This document shows, piece by piece, positions 1-9,097 of a stretch of 64,000 nucleotides of DNA; position 1 is the stretch's first letter; each line of letters starts with the position of its first letter. The position numbers and the translations under genes are program-made. The notes below the pieces were generated by a model. It was not told the origin of the DNA and did no database searches. It was given only the letters and a program-made list of their open reading frames with translations. Origin of the DNA: F22 sp963678855 (GTDB lineage Bacteria > Bacteroidota > Bacteroidia > Bacteroidales > Bacteroidaceae). The stretch lies in contig OY787448.1 in assembly GCA_963678855.1 (NCBI GenBank), forward strand, positions 1,116,001 to 1,180,000, read 5' to 3'.

Positions 1-1291
1 CAGCAATCGTCAAAGCAATAGGGAAAGCCATCCATATTCCTGGCAGACCATACCCCATCGTTATAGAGAATAAATAACTAGCTGGAATAGACACACCGAT
101 ATAAACAACAAAAGATACGTAAGGAATAGTATGTACATCGCCTACCCCACGTAAGATGTTTACATAGGTCATCTGTAAGCCATCTCCTACTTGATACAAC
201 ATCATAGGAACCATCACCAAAGGAATCAGTGCAATCACCTCAGCATCGCTAGTAAAGAGGTGTCCTATCTGGTAACGGAAAAGATAAGCGTTAGTCGCAT
301 TGAGTACAACAAACAAGAACATAAGATGCAAGCCTGCGCGTGCTCCCTTACGCAAGCTATCCCAGTCTTTTTGTCCGTAGAAAATCGATGTACGGACAGA
401 GATTGCTGTCCCCACTCCTACGTAGAACATAAAGAAGATTTGCGAAATACTGAGCATCACTTGGTGAGCCGCCATTGTAGTGACACTAATCCAGCCAGCA
501 ATAATCGTAGTCAATGCAAAAGAAGCTGCTTCTAAAAGTATCTGTGTACCTATTGGCCAACCAATCTGCAATAGTGACTTCATGGCCTTGACTTCTACAA
601 TAGCCTCTTGAGACGCGCGCCAATACTTTTTTAAACTAGGTGTATCTTTTACCATCGCAAAGAATGCAACAGCCATCAGTAAGCGAGAAATCCATGTGCC
701 CCATCCAGCTCCTTCAAGTCCCATCTCTGGAAAAGGTCCAATTCCATAAATCAACAAGTAGTTTAATAAGATATTAACTAGTACGCCTCCAAATATAATT
801 ACCATAGACTTCATGGGTTGAGTTACACTATCCGTAAAACTCTTTCCCACAAAAAAGACTACTGCAAAAGGCAAAGAAGTAACCTGAATAAGATAGTATG
901 GACGAATATAAGGCAACACACTCGCATCTTGTCCCATATTTCCTAAGAAGAAGTAGATAATCAACATCAGTATAGCAATCGCTACCGAAAGAAACATATT
1001 GAGCACAAAGCCATTGCGTAGATAATACCCCACTTTACTTGTATCATCTTGACCAAAAGCAGCACCACCTAGCGTAATCATACTCATAGAGACTCCCATG
1101 CAAAAGACTAGCGGAAGAAATATCAAGCTGTTGACAAAAGCCGCAGCTGCCAACTCTTTCGTGCCATAATGTCCCACCATCAAAGTGTCGAAGAAACTCA
1201 ATAAGACCATAGCAAGCTGACCGAATATCGTAGGGACACTCAACTTAATCAATGACTTATAATGAGACAAATATGATAATGTAGATGACAT
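1..1291 (-). CDS. MATE family multidrug efflux transporter (3' end beyond window)
   Basis: This is an inner-membrane drug or toxin antiporter of the MATE family, driven by a Na+ or H+ gradient. Translating the minus strand from the ATG at 1291 gives 430 uninterrupted codons running off the window edge. The N-terminus (IKLSVPTIFGQLAMVLLSF, then DTLMVGHYG) is the classic MATE start, and about a dozen hydrophobic segments follow. The middle carries FGGVLVNILLNYLLIYG followed by a GLEGAGWGT-type loop, as in the family. MATE proteins are usually 440-470 residues, so only a few codons should be missing. It lies 73 bp behind the M16 peptidase gene and is separated from it by a strong hairpin terminator, so it is probably transcribed independently or by read-through. 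The family call is secure; the substrate cannot be read from the sequence. Confidence 0.93.
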   Translation of the reverse strand, partial: MSSTLSYLSHYKSLIKLSVPTIFGQLAMVLLSFFDTLMVGHYGTKELAAAAFVNSLIFLPLVFCMGVSMSMITLGGAAFGQDDTSKVGYYLRNGFVLNMFLSVAIAILMLIIYFFLGNMGQDASVLPYIRPYYLIQVTSLPFAVVFFVGKSFTDSVTQPMKSMVIIFGGVLVNILLNYLLIYGIGPFPEMGLEGAGWGTWISRLLMAVAFFAMVKDTPSLKKYWRASQEAIVEVKAMKSLLQIGWPIGTQILLEAASFALTTIIAGWISVTTMAAHQVMLSISQIFFMFYVGVGTAISVRTSIFYGQKDWDSLRKGARAGLHLMFLFVVLNATNAYLFRYQIGHLFTSDAEVIALIPLVMVPMMLYQVGDGLQMTYVNILRGVGDVHTIPYVSFVVYIGVSIPASYLFSITMGYGLPGIWMAFPIALTIA

Positions 1292-1325
1292 AATAAAATG
1301 CTTTTAGCTATTGTTTATATTCAAA

Positions 1326-1351
1326 AAGTGCCTAGCATAAACTAGGCACTT
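1326..1351 (-). terminator. intrinsic terminator after the M16 peptidase gene
   Basis: A perfect 10-bp inverted repeat (AAGTGCCTAG / CTAGGCACTT) with a 6-nt loop. On the minus strand it is followed by a run of T, immediately downstream of the M16 stop codon at 1365. Confidence 0.85.
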
Positions 1352-1364
1352 CTTTATAGTAGTA

Positions 1365-2600
1365 TTATTTCTTCTTATAGTACAGCACATTGGCGTGCTC
1401 CCGTTTGAAACAGTCTGTAGCGACTCGTTGGATATCTTTGGCAGTGACAGCATTGTAGCGTTCGACTTCCGTATCCAGAGTAAAGTCTGGTCCATATAGT
1501 TCATGCAATGACAAACTCGTAGCTTGCTGCAAGTAACTGATATGCCCAAAGATAAAGCTCGCTTCAAATCGCGTATGCAGCTTCTCTATTTCAGCCTGAT
1601 CCACAAGTTCTGTATGCAGCTTTTCAAGCTCTTCCCAAACAGCAGCTTCTGCTTCTTCTAAAGAGATGCCTTCTGCAGGTCGACCTATGATATGAAACAA
1701 CCCCTTATCCATCGATCCACTAATATGTGCATCCAGAGTAGAGAAGATGCGACGTTCTTTAATCAAGCGTTGATTAAAACGACTAGAAGATCCCAAGCTC
1801 AACACATCCGAAATCATATCATACACGCAGTAATCTTTATGAAAACGATCACACATATGGAATGCCATGTACAACGTGTCCAGAGGTACTTGACGTTCCA
1901 CTGTAAGACGACGTTCTTCGGTCTGTTGAGGTTCTACTGGACGATTACGAGGAGGAAGTGGAGTGTTAGGAATTGGTCCAAACCATTTCTCTGCAAGACG
2001 CACCGCCTCGTCCCAGCTGATATTACCTGTGATAGCCAACACCGCGTTGCTCGGTTGGTAATAGGTATTATAGAAGTCCTTCACCTGCTCCATGGTAGCC
2101 TCTTCGATATGGCTGATATCTAGTCCGATAGTTGGCCATCTATAAGGATGCTTCTTAAAGGCCATATCGCGCACTAGGTGACCAATATCTCCGTAGGGCT
2201 GATTGAGGTGCGTTTGTTTAAACTCTTCAATCACCACTTGGCGTTGTACCTCTAAGCTTTCTTCATTAAATCCTAGTTGCAACATGCGGTCCGATTCCAA
2301 CCAAAAGCCCACTTCCACATTGTGTTTAGGAATAGTGAGATAGTAGTTGGTCATATCATTATTTGTCCACGCATTGTTCTCACCACCTGCTTCCTGTAAG
2401 GGAGCATCGTATGAAGGGATATTGACCGACCCGCCAAACATCAAATGTTCAAACAAGTGAGCAAATCCTGTATGCTCTGGCGACTCATCGCGTGCACCAA
2501 CTTCATACAAGACATTCAGTGCCACCATCTGTGTACTGTCGTCATAACAGTGCACCAAACGCAGCCCGTTGTCTAAGACTTTTCTATGTACTTCGTTCAT
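1365..2600 (-). CDS. M16 family zinc metallopeptidase (processing-peptidase/insulinase-like)
   Basis: A 411-residue zinc peptidase of family M16, single-unit type like mitochondrial processing peptidase beta. The inverted zinc motif HLFEH is at residues 48-52, and the third metal ligand is one of the paired glutamates at 125-126 (VIEEF), at the family's usual distance of about 73 residues. Upstream, YEVGARDE and GFAHLFEHLMF match the M16 N-terminal signature; downstream, YYQPSNAVLAITGN matches the end of the first domain. No signal peptide is visible, so the protein is probably cytoplasmic, unlike the larger periplasmic pitrilysins. Its ATG is 4 bp beyond the stop of the cyclophilin gene, so the two form an operon (cyclophilin first). 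The family is clear; the physiological peptide substrate is unknown. Confidence 0.93.
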   Translation of the reverse strand: MNEVHRKVLDNGLRLVHCYDDSTQMVALNVLYEVGARDESPEHTGFAHLFEHLMFGGSVNIPSYDAPLQEAGGENNAWTNNDMTNYYLTIPKHNVEVGFWLESDRMLQLGFNEESLEVQRQVVIEEFKQTHLNQPYGDIGHLVRDMAFKKHPYRWPTIGLDISHIEEATMEQVKDFYNTYYQPSNAVLAITGNISWDEAVRLAEKWFGPIPNTPLPPRNRPVEPQQTEERRLTVERQVPLDTLYMAFHMCDRFHKDYCVYDMISDVLSLGSSSRFNQRLIKERRIFSTLDAHISGSMDKGLFHIIGRPAEGISLEEAEAAVWEELEKLHTELVDQAEIEKLHTRFEASFIFGHISYLQQATSLSLHELYGPDFTLDTEVERYNAVTAKDIQRVATDCFKREHANVLYYKKK

Positions 2601-2604
2601 CTAG

Positions 2605-3342
2605 TTAGGCTACTTTGACTTCTAGAATGCGGATATCTTCTGATGGGCGGTCGTTTCTATCTGTATCTACAGCCTGGATAGCATCCACGATATCCATTCC
2701 TTCTACAACTTCACCAAAAACAGTGTACTCACCATCAAGATGTGGTGTCCCACCGATATTTGTATATGTCTCGATTTGCTCTGGCGTAAAAGCAAAGTCA
2801 GGAGTTGCAGTCGCACGCACTTCTGCCAATTCGATTAGGTGGTTTTGAAGTTCTTCCAGACCATCTTGATCTTTAGCCTTACGTAGCTTGTAGATAGTCT
2901 TCATCTGTTCTTTCACCAATTGATCGAAACAAGTCTTCACTTTGCGTTGGTTGCGTTGTTGCTCCATTCCAAGAATCATCTCTTGTGAGTAAGTAGTACC
3001 TGTCACAATATAAAATTGACAACCTGATGAGTTGCGTTCAGGATTGACTTGATCACCTTGACGCGCAGCACACAGAGCGCCACGTTTATGATAATATTTA
3101 GGGTAAACGATTTCGGCTGGAATTGTATAACCTACATCTCCAGTACCTAGTGACTTGCCCGCAGCCGCATCCTTCGAGTCAGGATCTCCAGCTTGAATCA
3201 TAAAGTTATTGATGACTCTATGGAAGAGCGTATTCACATATGTTTCTTCTTGAACCAGTTTTAGAAAATTATCTCTATGATGAGGTGTCTCATCATACAA
3301 TGTAATTGCAATGGTTCCTTTCGTAGTAACGATTTCTATCAT
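2605..3342 (-). CDS. cyclophilin-type peptidyl-prolyl cis-trans isomerase with helical insertion
   Basis: A 245-residue cyclophilin that would catalyse proline cis-trans isomerisation. The N-terminal half carries the canonical TLFHRVINNFMIQAGDP segment (catalytic Arg and Phe) and NSSGCQFYIVTG; the C-terminal end has YTVFGEVVEGMDIVDAI. Between them (about residues 120-185) is a charged, lysine- and glutamine-rich stretch of roughly 65 residues that small bacterial cyclophilins (about 165 residues) lack, and which looks alpha-helical. The same longer form is common in Bacteroidota. There is no signal peptide, so cytoplasmic. It is first gene of the operon with the M16 peptidase and has a clear promoter at 3405-3412. 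Confidence 0.93.
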   Translation of the reverse strand: MIEIVTTKGTIAITLYDETPHHRDNFLKLVQEETYVNTLFHRVINNFMIQAGDPDSKDAAAGKSLGTGDVGYTIPAEIVYPKYYHKRGALCAARQGDQVNPERNSSGCQFYIVTGTTYSQEMILGMEQQRNQRKVKTCFDQLVKEQMKTIYKLRKAKDQDGLEELQNHLIELAEVRATATPDFAFTPEQIETYTNIGGTPHLDGEYTVFGEVVEGMDIVDAIQAVDTDRNDRPSEDIRILEVKVA

Positions 3343-3404
3343 ATATCAAAAAGACTTTTTATATAAGCCACTCGATACAGTAGCTTTTATTTTAGTTCAG
3401 TACG

Positions 3405-3412
3405 CAAAGATA
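3405..3412 (-). promoter_or_regulatory. -7 promoter element for the cyclophilin-M16 operon
   Basis: CAAAGATA on the plus strand reads TATCTTTG on the minus strand, an exact match to the Bacteroidota TAnnTTTG element, 62 bp upstream of the ATG at 3342. Confidence 0.75.
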
Positions 3413-3424
3413 CTAGATTTTCCT

Positions 3425-3432
3425 TACCTTTG
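3425..3432 (+). promoter_or_regulatory. -7 promoter element for the Na+/H+ antiporter gene
   Basis: TACCTTTG matches TAnnTTTG, 31 bp upstream of the ATG at 3464. It lies back to back with the cyclophilin promoter, so the two start sites are only a few bases apart. Confidence 0.75.
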
Positions 3433-3463
3433 CAATAAGAAGTTCTATTTTAATATATAGCCT

Positions 3464-5485
3464 ATGGAAATTCAATTTATACTCGAACTACTATTATTTA
3501 TTATAGTGAGTCTTATCGCTGGTGGAATATTGCAAAAGATACTCCATAAGAGTCAAGTACCATACACCGTAGGACTTTTTCTTCTAGGCCTTATAGTAGG
3601 AATGTTTGGACGATTCAAACCATTTGGATATCTTGATCCCGTGGAAACAGCGATAACCCATGTAGGGAATATGGATCCCGATTTGATTCTCTATCTCTTC
3701 CTACCTATCCTAGTGTTTGGTGCTGCCTACGAACTAGATTTTCATATCTTTAAAAAGAACTTACTCAATGCCTCCATACTCGCCATACCTGGCTTGATCC
3801 TATGCGTTATGCTCACAGCTGCTGCTGTTATGGGGCTGGAAGACTTCTTCCATATCTACCACAGCTGGACATGGCCTATTGCCTTTATGTTTGGTGCACT
3901 GATTAGCGCCACCGATCCAGTAGCTGTGGTTGCTTTATTGAAAGAACTAAAAACCAGTAAGCGTTTTTCGACTTTGGTAGATGCCGAGTCTATGCTTAAT
4001 GATGGTACAGGTATCGTGATCTTTATGCTATTTCTAGGCACAGTAAAAATTCATTTTGGCGCAGAACCTTCGTCAGGTATTAGTAACCCGTTTGTCAATT
4101 TTATCTTCGTAGTAACTGGTGGTGCTTCGCTTGGACTTGGACTCGCTTGGTGTAGTCTGAAGTACATCAATAAAGTATCGGCCAATATGCTGGTGCAGAT
4201 TAGCGTCATCCTAGTCAACGCATATCTAGTGTTTATTATGGCCGAAGAGTATCTACACGTCTCTGGGGTAATCTCTTTGGTCTGCTACGGATTATACATA
4301 TCTTACTATGGTAGCTTATATCTGAAACGTGAAGTCAATGACTTTATGAAAGAGTGCTGGGAGCTTCTAGCCTATATTGCCAATACAGTTATCTTTATTA
4401 TTGTAGGAGTGATTATTGCTCTAAAAGTACACTTTACATGGCAGAGCTTATTGATGCTGGTACTTATCTACATATCAATCAGCATCATCCGTCTAAGTAT
4501 GATTTTCACTTTCCGACCTATCATGAAGCTAGGCCGTTACGGGTTGACAAAACAAGAGGGTGTCGTATTGGCTTGGGGTGGTCTTCGTGGCGCACTGGGC
4601 TTAACACTTGCATTGATTGTGTACAACACCGATATTATTCCGTTGGAGGTTCGTGATGAGATTCTATTCCAGACAGCAGGTATTGTAGCACTAACCTTGA
4701 CAATCAATGCCACAACCATGGCACCGCTGTTGCGCTACTTCCACTTTACAGATTCACGGATAGCACAGAGTTATTTGGCTGCTTCGGCACACAGACTATG
4801 GGTGAAGGAAATGAAGGAATACTATGAGTCGCTCCGTGAAAAAGAACAACTTGCCGATTGCAATTGGGACGAGGTAGAGAAAAATGTGCCCAAGCTGCAT
4901 GTGAAACTCCCCGAATGTAGCAAATTGAACCTACTACATGAATTGCGCCTGCGCATAGCGCGACAACAGAAACTATACGTATGGGAGCTATTGCACAAAG
5001 GAGTTATTCAAGCACACTCTCTACAACAGTTACAAGCGCTAGCTGATGAGCTATACGACTCTGATGGCAAACTTCCTATACATTCTGAAAGTATATTATT
5101 TGTCCAAATGCTCCGCCGTGGTACGCGCTTATTTGGTTTTAACGCTCCCTATTGGTATCGTGCTTTCCTTGATAAATTCTTCCAAGCTCGTACGGTGCAA
5201 CGTTACGATGTGACACGAGGATTTATCTTGATACAGAAGAAAGCTCAGCAAATAGTCACAGAGTTTGAGAGCAGCGAACTCTTCTCTGATGAAAAGCATA
5301 TCGTGATTGAAGAGATTCGATATGAAGTCAACTACAACTTAGAGCGTGCTGAGCACTATATGCGTCGTTTGAAAAAACGTCACCCTGCTTCTTACCGTCG
5401 GGCCGTGACGATTAAAGCAAAGCGTATGCTTGAGTTCAAAGACCAATCTATCAAGAAGAAATTGGACGAAGAAGGAGTATTCTAA
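3464..5485 (+). CDS. CPA1-family Na+/H+ antiporter with long cytoplasmic tail
   Basis: A 673-residue monovalent cation/proton antiporter of the CPA1 (NhaP/NHE) family. The membrane core, about residues 1-430, has a dozen hydrophobic segments. It contains the family signatures ISATDPVAVVALLKEL (the TDP unwound helix), DAESMLNDGTGIVIF (ND ion-binding pair) and WGGLRGALGLTLAL. From about residue 435 the protein becomes hydrophilic and highly charged for some 240 residues without a recognisable RCK (TrkA) domain; this resembles the long regulatory tails of NHE-type exchangers. It is transcribed alone from the promoter at 3425-3432 and ends at a strong bidirectional terminator. The family is certain; Na+ versus K+ specificity is not. 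Confidence 0.92.
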   Translation: MEIQFILELLLFIIVSLIAGGILQKILHKSQVPYTVGLFLLGLIVGMFGRFKPFGYLDPVETAITHVGNMDPDLILYLFLPILVFGAAYELDFHIFKKNLLNASILAIPGLILCVMLTAAAVMGLEDFFHIYHSWTWPIAFMFGALISATDPVAVVALLKELKTSKRFSTLVDAESMLNDGTGIVIFMLFLGTVKIHFGAEPSSGISNPFVNFIFVVTGGASLGLGLAWCSLKYINKVSANMLVQISVILVNAYLVFIMAEEYLHVSGVISLVCYGLYISYYGSLYLKREVNDFMKECWELLAYIANTVIFIIVGVIIALKVHFTWQSLLMLVLIYISISIIRLSMIFTFRPIMKLGRYGLTKQEGVVLAWGGLRGALGLTLALIVYNTDIIPLEVRDEILFQTAGIVALTLTINATTMAPLLRYFHFTDSRIAQSYLAASAHRLWVKEMKEYYESLREKEQLADCNWDEVEKNVPKLHVKLPECSKLNLLHELRLRIARQQKLYVWELLHKGVIQAHSLQQLQALADELYDSDGKLPIHSESILFVQMLRRGTRLFGFNAPYWYRAFLDKFFQARTVQRYDVTRGFILIQKKAQQIVTEFESSELFSDEKHIVIEEIRYEVNYNLERAEHYMRRLKKRHPASYRRAVTIKAKRMLEFKDQSIKKKLDEEGVF

Positions 5486-5490
5486 ATACA

Positions 5491-5521
5491 AAGGGACGAT
5501 GCCATATTGACATCGTCCCTT
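5491..5521. terminator. bidirectional terminator between the antiporter gene and recQ
   Basis: An 11-bp perfect inverted repeat (AAGGGACGATG / CATCGTCCCTT), followed by a T-rich run on the plus strand. It lies between the converging antiporter and recQ genes and can serve both. Confidence 0.85.
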
Positions 5522-5548
5522 ATTTTTATGCTTATATAATAGCTTTTC

Positions 5549-7735
5549 TTAGTTTGCCATCTCAGAGATAAACATGATACGTACCAAGCGTACTTCCTCT
5601 TCTGAGTAGAACTCTTCGAGTTCTTTCATAGCCGCTGGCAACCCATCCGTCTCTGCTTCTCTGAAGTAATCGTAGATGTCTTCTATGCAATCATCATCTA
5701 GAATCTCTTCCACATAATAACCAATATATATCTTCGTACCAGAATAGACAATCGCTTCAATCTCTTCAAGCAGAGCACCAAACTCAATGCCTTTAGAACT
5801 AGCGATATCATCCAAAGCTACTTGACGGTCGATAGCTTGAATAATCGACACTTTCATGCGCGACTTATTGGCTACTGTACGTACACGTAAGTCTTCTGGA
5901 CGTTCGATTTCGTTCTCTGCACAATGTCTCTTGATTAGCTCACAGAACTCTTTACCATAACGTTGTGCCTTACCAGCACCTACACCAGGAATATTCTGCA
6001 ACTCGTCTAGATTAATTGGATAGATGGTAGCCATTGATTCCAAGCTTGGATCTTGGAAAATTACATAAGGAGGTACTTCCAACTTCTTCGCCATACGACG
6101 ACGCAAGTCCTTGAGCATACTAAACAATGCTTCATCGGCAGCCGCACTTCCCACATGGTCTTGTTGAGCTTCCTCTTCCAGCATATCCTCGAAGTTATGG
6201 TCTTCAAGAATCATGAAACTTACAGGCTTTTCAAGAAACTTATGTCCCTCTTCTGTAATCTTCACAAGGCCATAGTGCTCTACATCACGATTCAAATACC
6301 CAGCATACATAGCTTGACGAATCACTGCACTCCATACAGTAGGAGCGGTCTCTTGTCCGCATCCGAAGAATTCGCTTGACTCATGACCTTGTGTCACGAT
6401 ATCTGAAGATTCTACTCCAGTCAGCAAATCTACAATATATCCTGGTTTAAAGCGTTCTTTTAGCTCCACAATAGTCTCTAGCACTGTAACCAAAAGCTTC
6501 TTAGCTTCTATCTTCTTTTTCTTTGGTTTCAAGCAGTTATCACAGTTACCACAATTAGGCAATGTGTACTTCTCACCAAAATAGTACAATAGACTGACAC
6601 GTCGACATACGCTAGACTCTGCATAAGCAGCTGTTTCAAGCAATAGCTGTTTACCTATTTCTTGTTCAGCAACAGGCTTACCTTGCATAAATTTCTCCAG
6701 CTTCTTCAGGTCTTTATCCGTATAGAAAGTGATACATTGTCCTTCACCTCCATCACGACCAGCACGACCAGTCTCTTGATAATAGCCCTCCAAACTCTTC
6801 GGAATATCATAGTGTATGACAAAGCGTACATCTGGCTTGTCAATACCCATACCAAAGGCAATAGTCGCGACAATCACCTGTGTTCGTTCCATCAGGAAGT
6901 CATCTTGGTTTTGTGTACGCGTAGCTGTATCCATCCCCGCATGATATGCTTTGGCTTCTATTCCGTTGACTTGTAGGACCTCTGCGAGCTCCTCCACCTT
7001 CTTACGGCTTAAACAATAGATAATCCCAGCTTTACCAGTATTTTGACGAATAAAGCTAATGATATCTTTATCTATATCGTCTGTCTTAGGACGAACTTCA
7101 TAGTACAAGTTCTCTCGGTTAAAAGACGATTTAAAGACCTTAGCATCTACCATGCCTAGGTTCTTCTGTATATCATGTTGTACTTTAGGAGTCGCCGTGG
7201 CTGTCAGGGCAATCAGAGGTGCTTCGCCTATCTCATTGATAATAGGACGTATGCGTCTATACTCAGGTCGGAAATCATGCCCCCACTCCGAAATACAATG
7301 CGCTTCATCGACAGCATAGAAGGAGATTTTTATTGTTCTAAAGAAATCTATGTACTCTTGCTTAGTTAAGGATTCAGGTGCTACGTATAGCAACCTAGTT
7401 ACACCATTAGTGATGTCACGCTTTACTGTATCGATTGCTGATTTGTTTAGAGAAGAATTGATAAAATGTGCAATTCCTTCTTCTTGGCTGAAGCTACGCA
7501 TAGCATCAACCTGGTTTTTCATCAAAGCTATAAGGGGTGAGATAACGATGCCTGTCCCCTCCATCAATAATGAAGGGAGCTGATAGCATAAAGATTTACC
7601 ACCTCCAGTGGGCATCAAGACGAAAGTATCGTTGCCATCCAACAAATTTTGAATGATTGGCTCTTGATTCCCTTTGAAAGTATCAAATCCGAAATATTGC
7701 TTCAGTTCTTGTTTCAACCTACTTTGTTCTGTCAT
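5549..7735 (-). CDS. recQ: ATP-dependent DNA helicase RecQ
   Basis: A 728-residue 3'-5' DNA helicase of the RecQ family, used in recombination and replication-fork repair. Walker A (MPTGGGKS) is at residues 41-48, the DEAH box at 143-146 followed by the RecQ-specific aromatic-rich loop, and helicase motif VI (QETGRAGRDG) at about 320-329. The RecQ-C-terminal zinc site has Cys377, Cys395, Cys398 and Cys401. A winged-helix segment follows, then an HRDC domain (about 535-605, with the helix-hairpin NIPGVGAGKAQRYG). An acidic tail of about 100 residues after HRDC makes the protein longer than E. coli RecQ (about 610). It has its own promoter and is separated from clpX by a terminator. Confidence 0.97.
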   Translation of the reverse strand: MTEQSRLKQELKQYFGFDTFKGNQEPIIQNLLDGNDTFVLMPTGGGKSLCYQLPSLLMEGTGIVISPLIALMKNQVDAMRSFSQEEGIAHFINSSLNKSAIDTVKRDITNGVTRLLYVAPESLTKQEYIDFFRTIKISFYAVDEAHCISEWGHDFRPEYRRIRPIINEIGEAPLIALTATATPKVQHDIQKNLGMVDAKVFKSSFNRENLYYEVRPKTDDIDKDIISFIRQNTGKAGIIYCLSRKKVEELAEVLQVNGIEAKAYHAGMDTATRTQNQDDFLMERTQVIVATIAFGMGIDKPDVRFVIHYDIPKSLEGYYQETGRAGRDGGEGQCITFYTDKDLKKLEKFMQGKPVAEQEIGKQLLLETAAYAESSVCRRVSLLYYFGEKYTLPNCGNCDNCLKPKKKKIEAKKLLVTVLETIVELKERFKPGYIVDLLTGVESSDIVTQGHESSEFFGCGQETAPTVWSAVIRQAMYAGYLNRDVEHYGLVKITEEGHKFLEKPVSFMILEDHNFEDMLEEEAQQDHVGSAAADEALFSMLKDLRRRMAKKLEVPPYVIFQDPSLESMATIYPINLDELQNIPGVGAGKAQRYGKEFCELIKRHCAENEIERPEDLRVRTVANKSRMKVSIIQAIDRQVALDDIASSKGIEFGALLEEIEAIVYSGTKIYIGYYVEEILDDDCIEDIYDYFREAETDGLPAAMKELEEFYSEEEVRLVRIMFISEMAN

Positions 7736-7766
7736 CTCGAAAATAATTTAATACGTAGTTCGCTAA

Positions 7767-7774
7767 CAAAGTTA
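7767..7774 (-). promoter_or_regulatory. -7 promoter element for recQ
   Basis: CAAAGTTA on the plus strand is TAACTTTG on the minus strand, a TAnnTTTG match 31 bp upstream of the recQ ATG. Confidence 0.7.
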
Positions 7775-7815
7775 GGAACAAAAACAAAAAAACCAAAGCT
7801 TTGAGAAAAAAAAAA

Positions 7816-7841
7816 TGACCCAATAAATGAATATTGAGTCA
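7816..7841 (-). terminator. intrinsic terminator after clpX
   Basis: A 10-bp inverted repeat (TGACCCAATA / TATTGAGTCA, one mismatch) followed on the minus strand by a run of nine or more T, 23 bp past the clpX stop. It isolates clpPX from recQ. Confidence 0.8.
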
Positions 7842-7864
7842 CTTTTTTTGTGTAAATCGCCCAA

Positions 7865-9097
7865 TTAATCTCTTAATTGGTGCATATATGTCTTGCTCAT
7901 ACGTTCTTGACAATAAGCTTTTGTCAGATTATATGTATTATCGCTACCAGATGGTGCATCAAACATGACATCTGTCATAATAGTTTCCACAATACCGCGC
8001 AAACCACGAGCACCAAGTTTAAACTCCTCGGCTACGTCTACAATATAGTCTAGCGCTTCGTCATCCACACCAAACTTAATCTCATCCATGCCCATCAATT
8101 TTTCGTATTGCTTCACGATAGCATTCTTAGGTTCAGTAAGAATAGCACGTAGCGCTTCGCGAGAAAGCGGATTCAAGTGCGTAATTACAGGAAGACGACC
8201 TATGATTTCAGGAATCAAACCGAAGCTCTTAAAATCTTGAGGGGTTACGTACTGCAACAAGTTGTCCATATCTAATTGGTGATTTGACTTTGCTGCTTCG
8301 AAACCTACCACATGCGTATTCATACGGTGTGCAATACGTTTCTCAATACCATCAAAAGCCCCCCCACAAATAAATAGGATGTTCTTTGTGTCGATTGGAA
8401 TCATGCGTTGCTCTGGATGCTTACGACCTCCTTGTGGTGGCACGTTGACTACAGACCCTTCAAGCAACTTCAACAAACCTTGTTGTACACCTTCACCGCT
8501 TACGTCACGTGTGATAGATGGGTTGTCGTTCTTACGTGCAATTTTATCAATCTCGTCGATAAAGACAATACCCGTCTGCGCCTTCTTAGCATCGTAATCA
8601 CAAGCTTGTAGCAATCGAGACAACAAACTCTCGATATCTTCACCCACATAACCTGCCTGAGTCAATACCGTCGCATCAACAATGGTAAAAGGTACCTCAA
8701 GCATCCTAGCAATCGTACGAGCCATCAAAGTCTTACCTGTACCAGTACGACCTACCATAATGATGTTTGATTTTTCAATCTCTACATCATCTTTGGTATT
8801 TGGTTGCAACAGACGCTTATAGTGATTGTATACAGCTACCGACATCTGGCGTTTAGCTGCATCTTGACCAATCACATACTGGTCCATATGCTCTTTGATA
8901 TCCTTTGGTTTAGGCAAATCTTCTAACGAAAAGCCCAAACTTGTATTCTGCTCCGAGTCTTTCACGATTTCTGTAGCACGAACGGCACACTCATCACAGA
9001 TATATCCGTTGATACCCGTAATCATCAAACGTACATCATTTTCTGTACGCCCGCAAAAACTACAACGGTCTAATTTGTCATTGTTATTTTTCGCCAT
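7865..9097 (-). CDS. clpX: ATP-dependent Clp protease ATP-binding subunit ClpX
   Basis: A 410-residue AAA+ unfoldase that feeds substrates into ClpP. The N-terminal zinc-binding domain has Cys12, Cys15, Cys34 and Cys37. Walker A (GRTGTGKT) is at 116-123, the pore loop GYVG at about 148-151, Walker B within FIDEIDK at about 184-190, and sensor II lies in GARGLRG near the C-terminus. Length matches the family (about 410-425). The ATG overlaps the clpP stop codon by one base (TAATG), so the two are translationally coupled in a clpP-clpX operon. Confidence 0.98.
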   Translation of the reverse strand: MAKNNNDKLDRCSFCGRTENDVRLMITGINGYICDECAVRATEIVKDSEQNTSLGFSLEDLPKPKDIKEHMDQYVIGQDAAKRQMSVAVYNHYKRLLQPNTKDDVEIEKSNIIMVGRTGTGKTLMARTIARMLEVPFTIVDATVLTQAGYVGEDIESLLSRLLQACDYDAKKAQTGIVFIDEIDKIARKNDNPSITRDVSGEGVQQGLLKLLEGSVVNVPPQGGRKHPEQRMIPIDTKNILFICGGAFDGIEKRIAHRMNTHVVGFEAAKSNHQLDMDNLLQYVTPQDFKSFGLIPEIIGRLPVITHLNPLSREALRAILTEPKNAIVKQYEKLMGMDEIKFGVDDEALDYIVDVAEEFKLGARGLRGIVETIMTDVMFDAPSGSDNTYNLTKAYCQERMSKTYMHQLRD

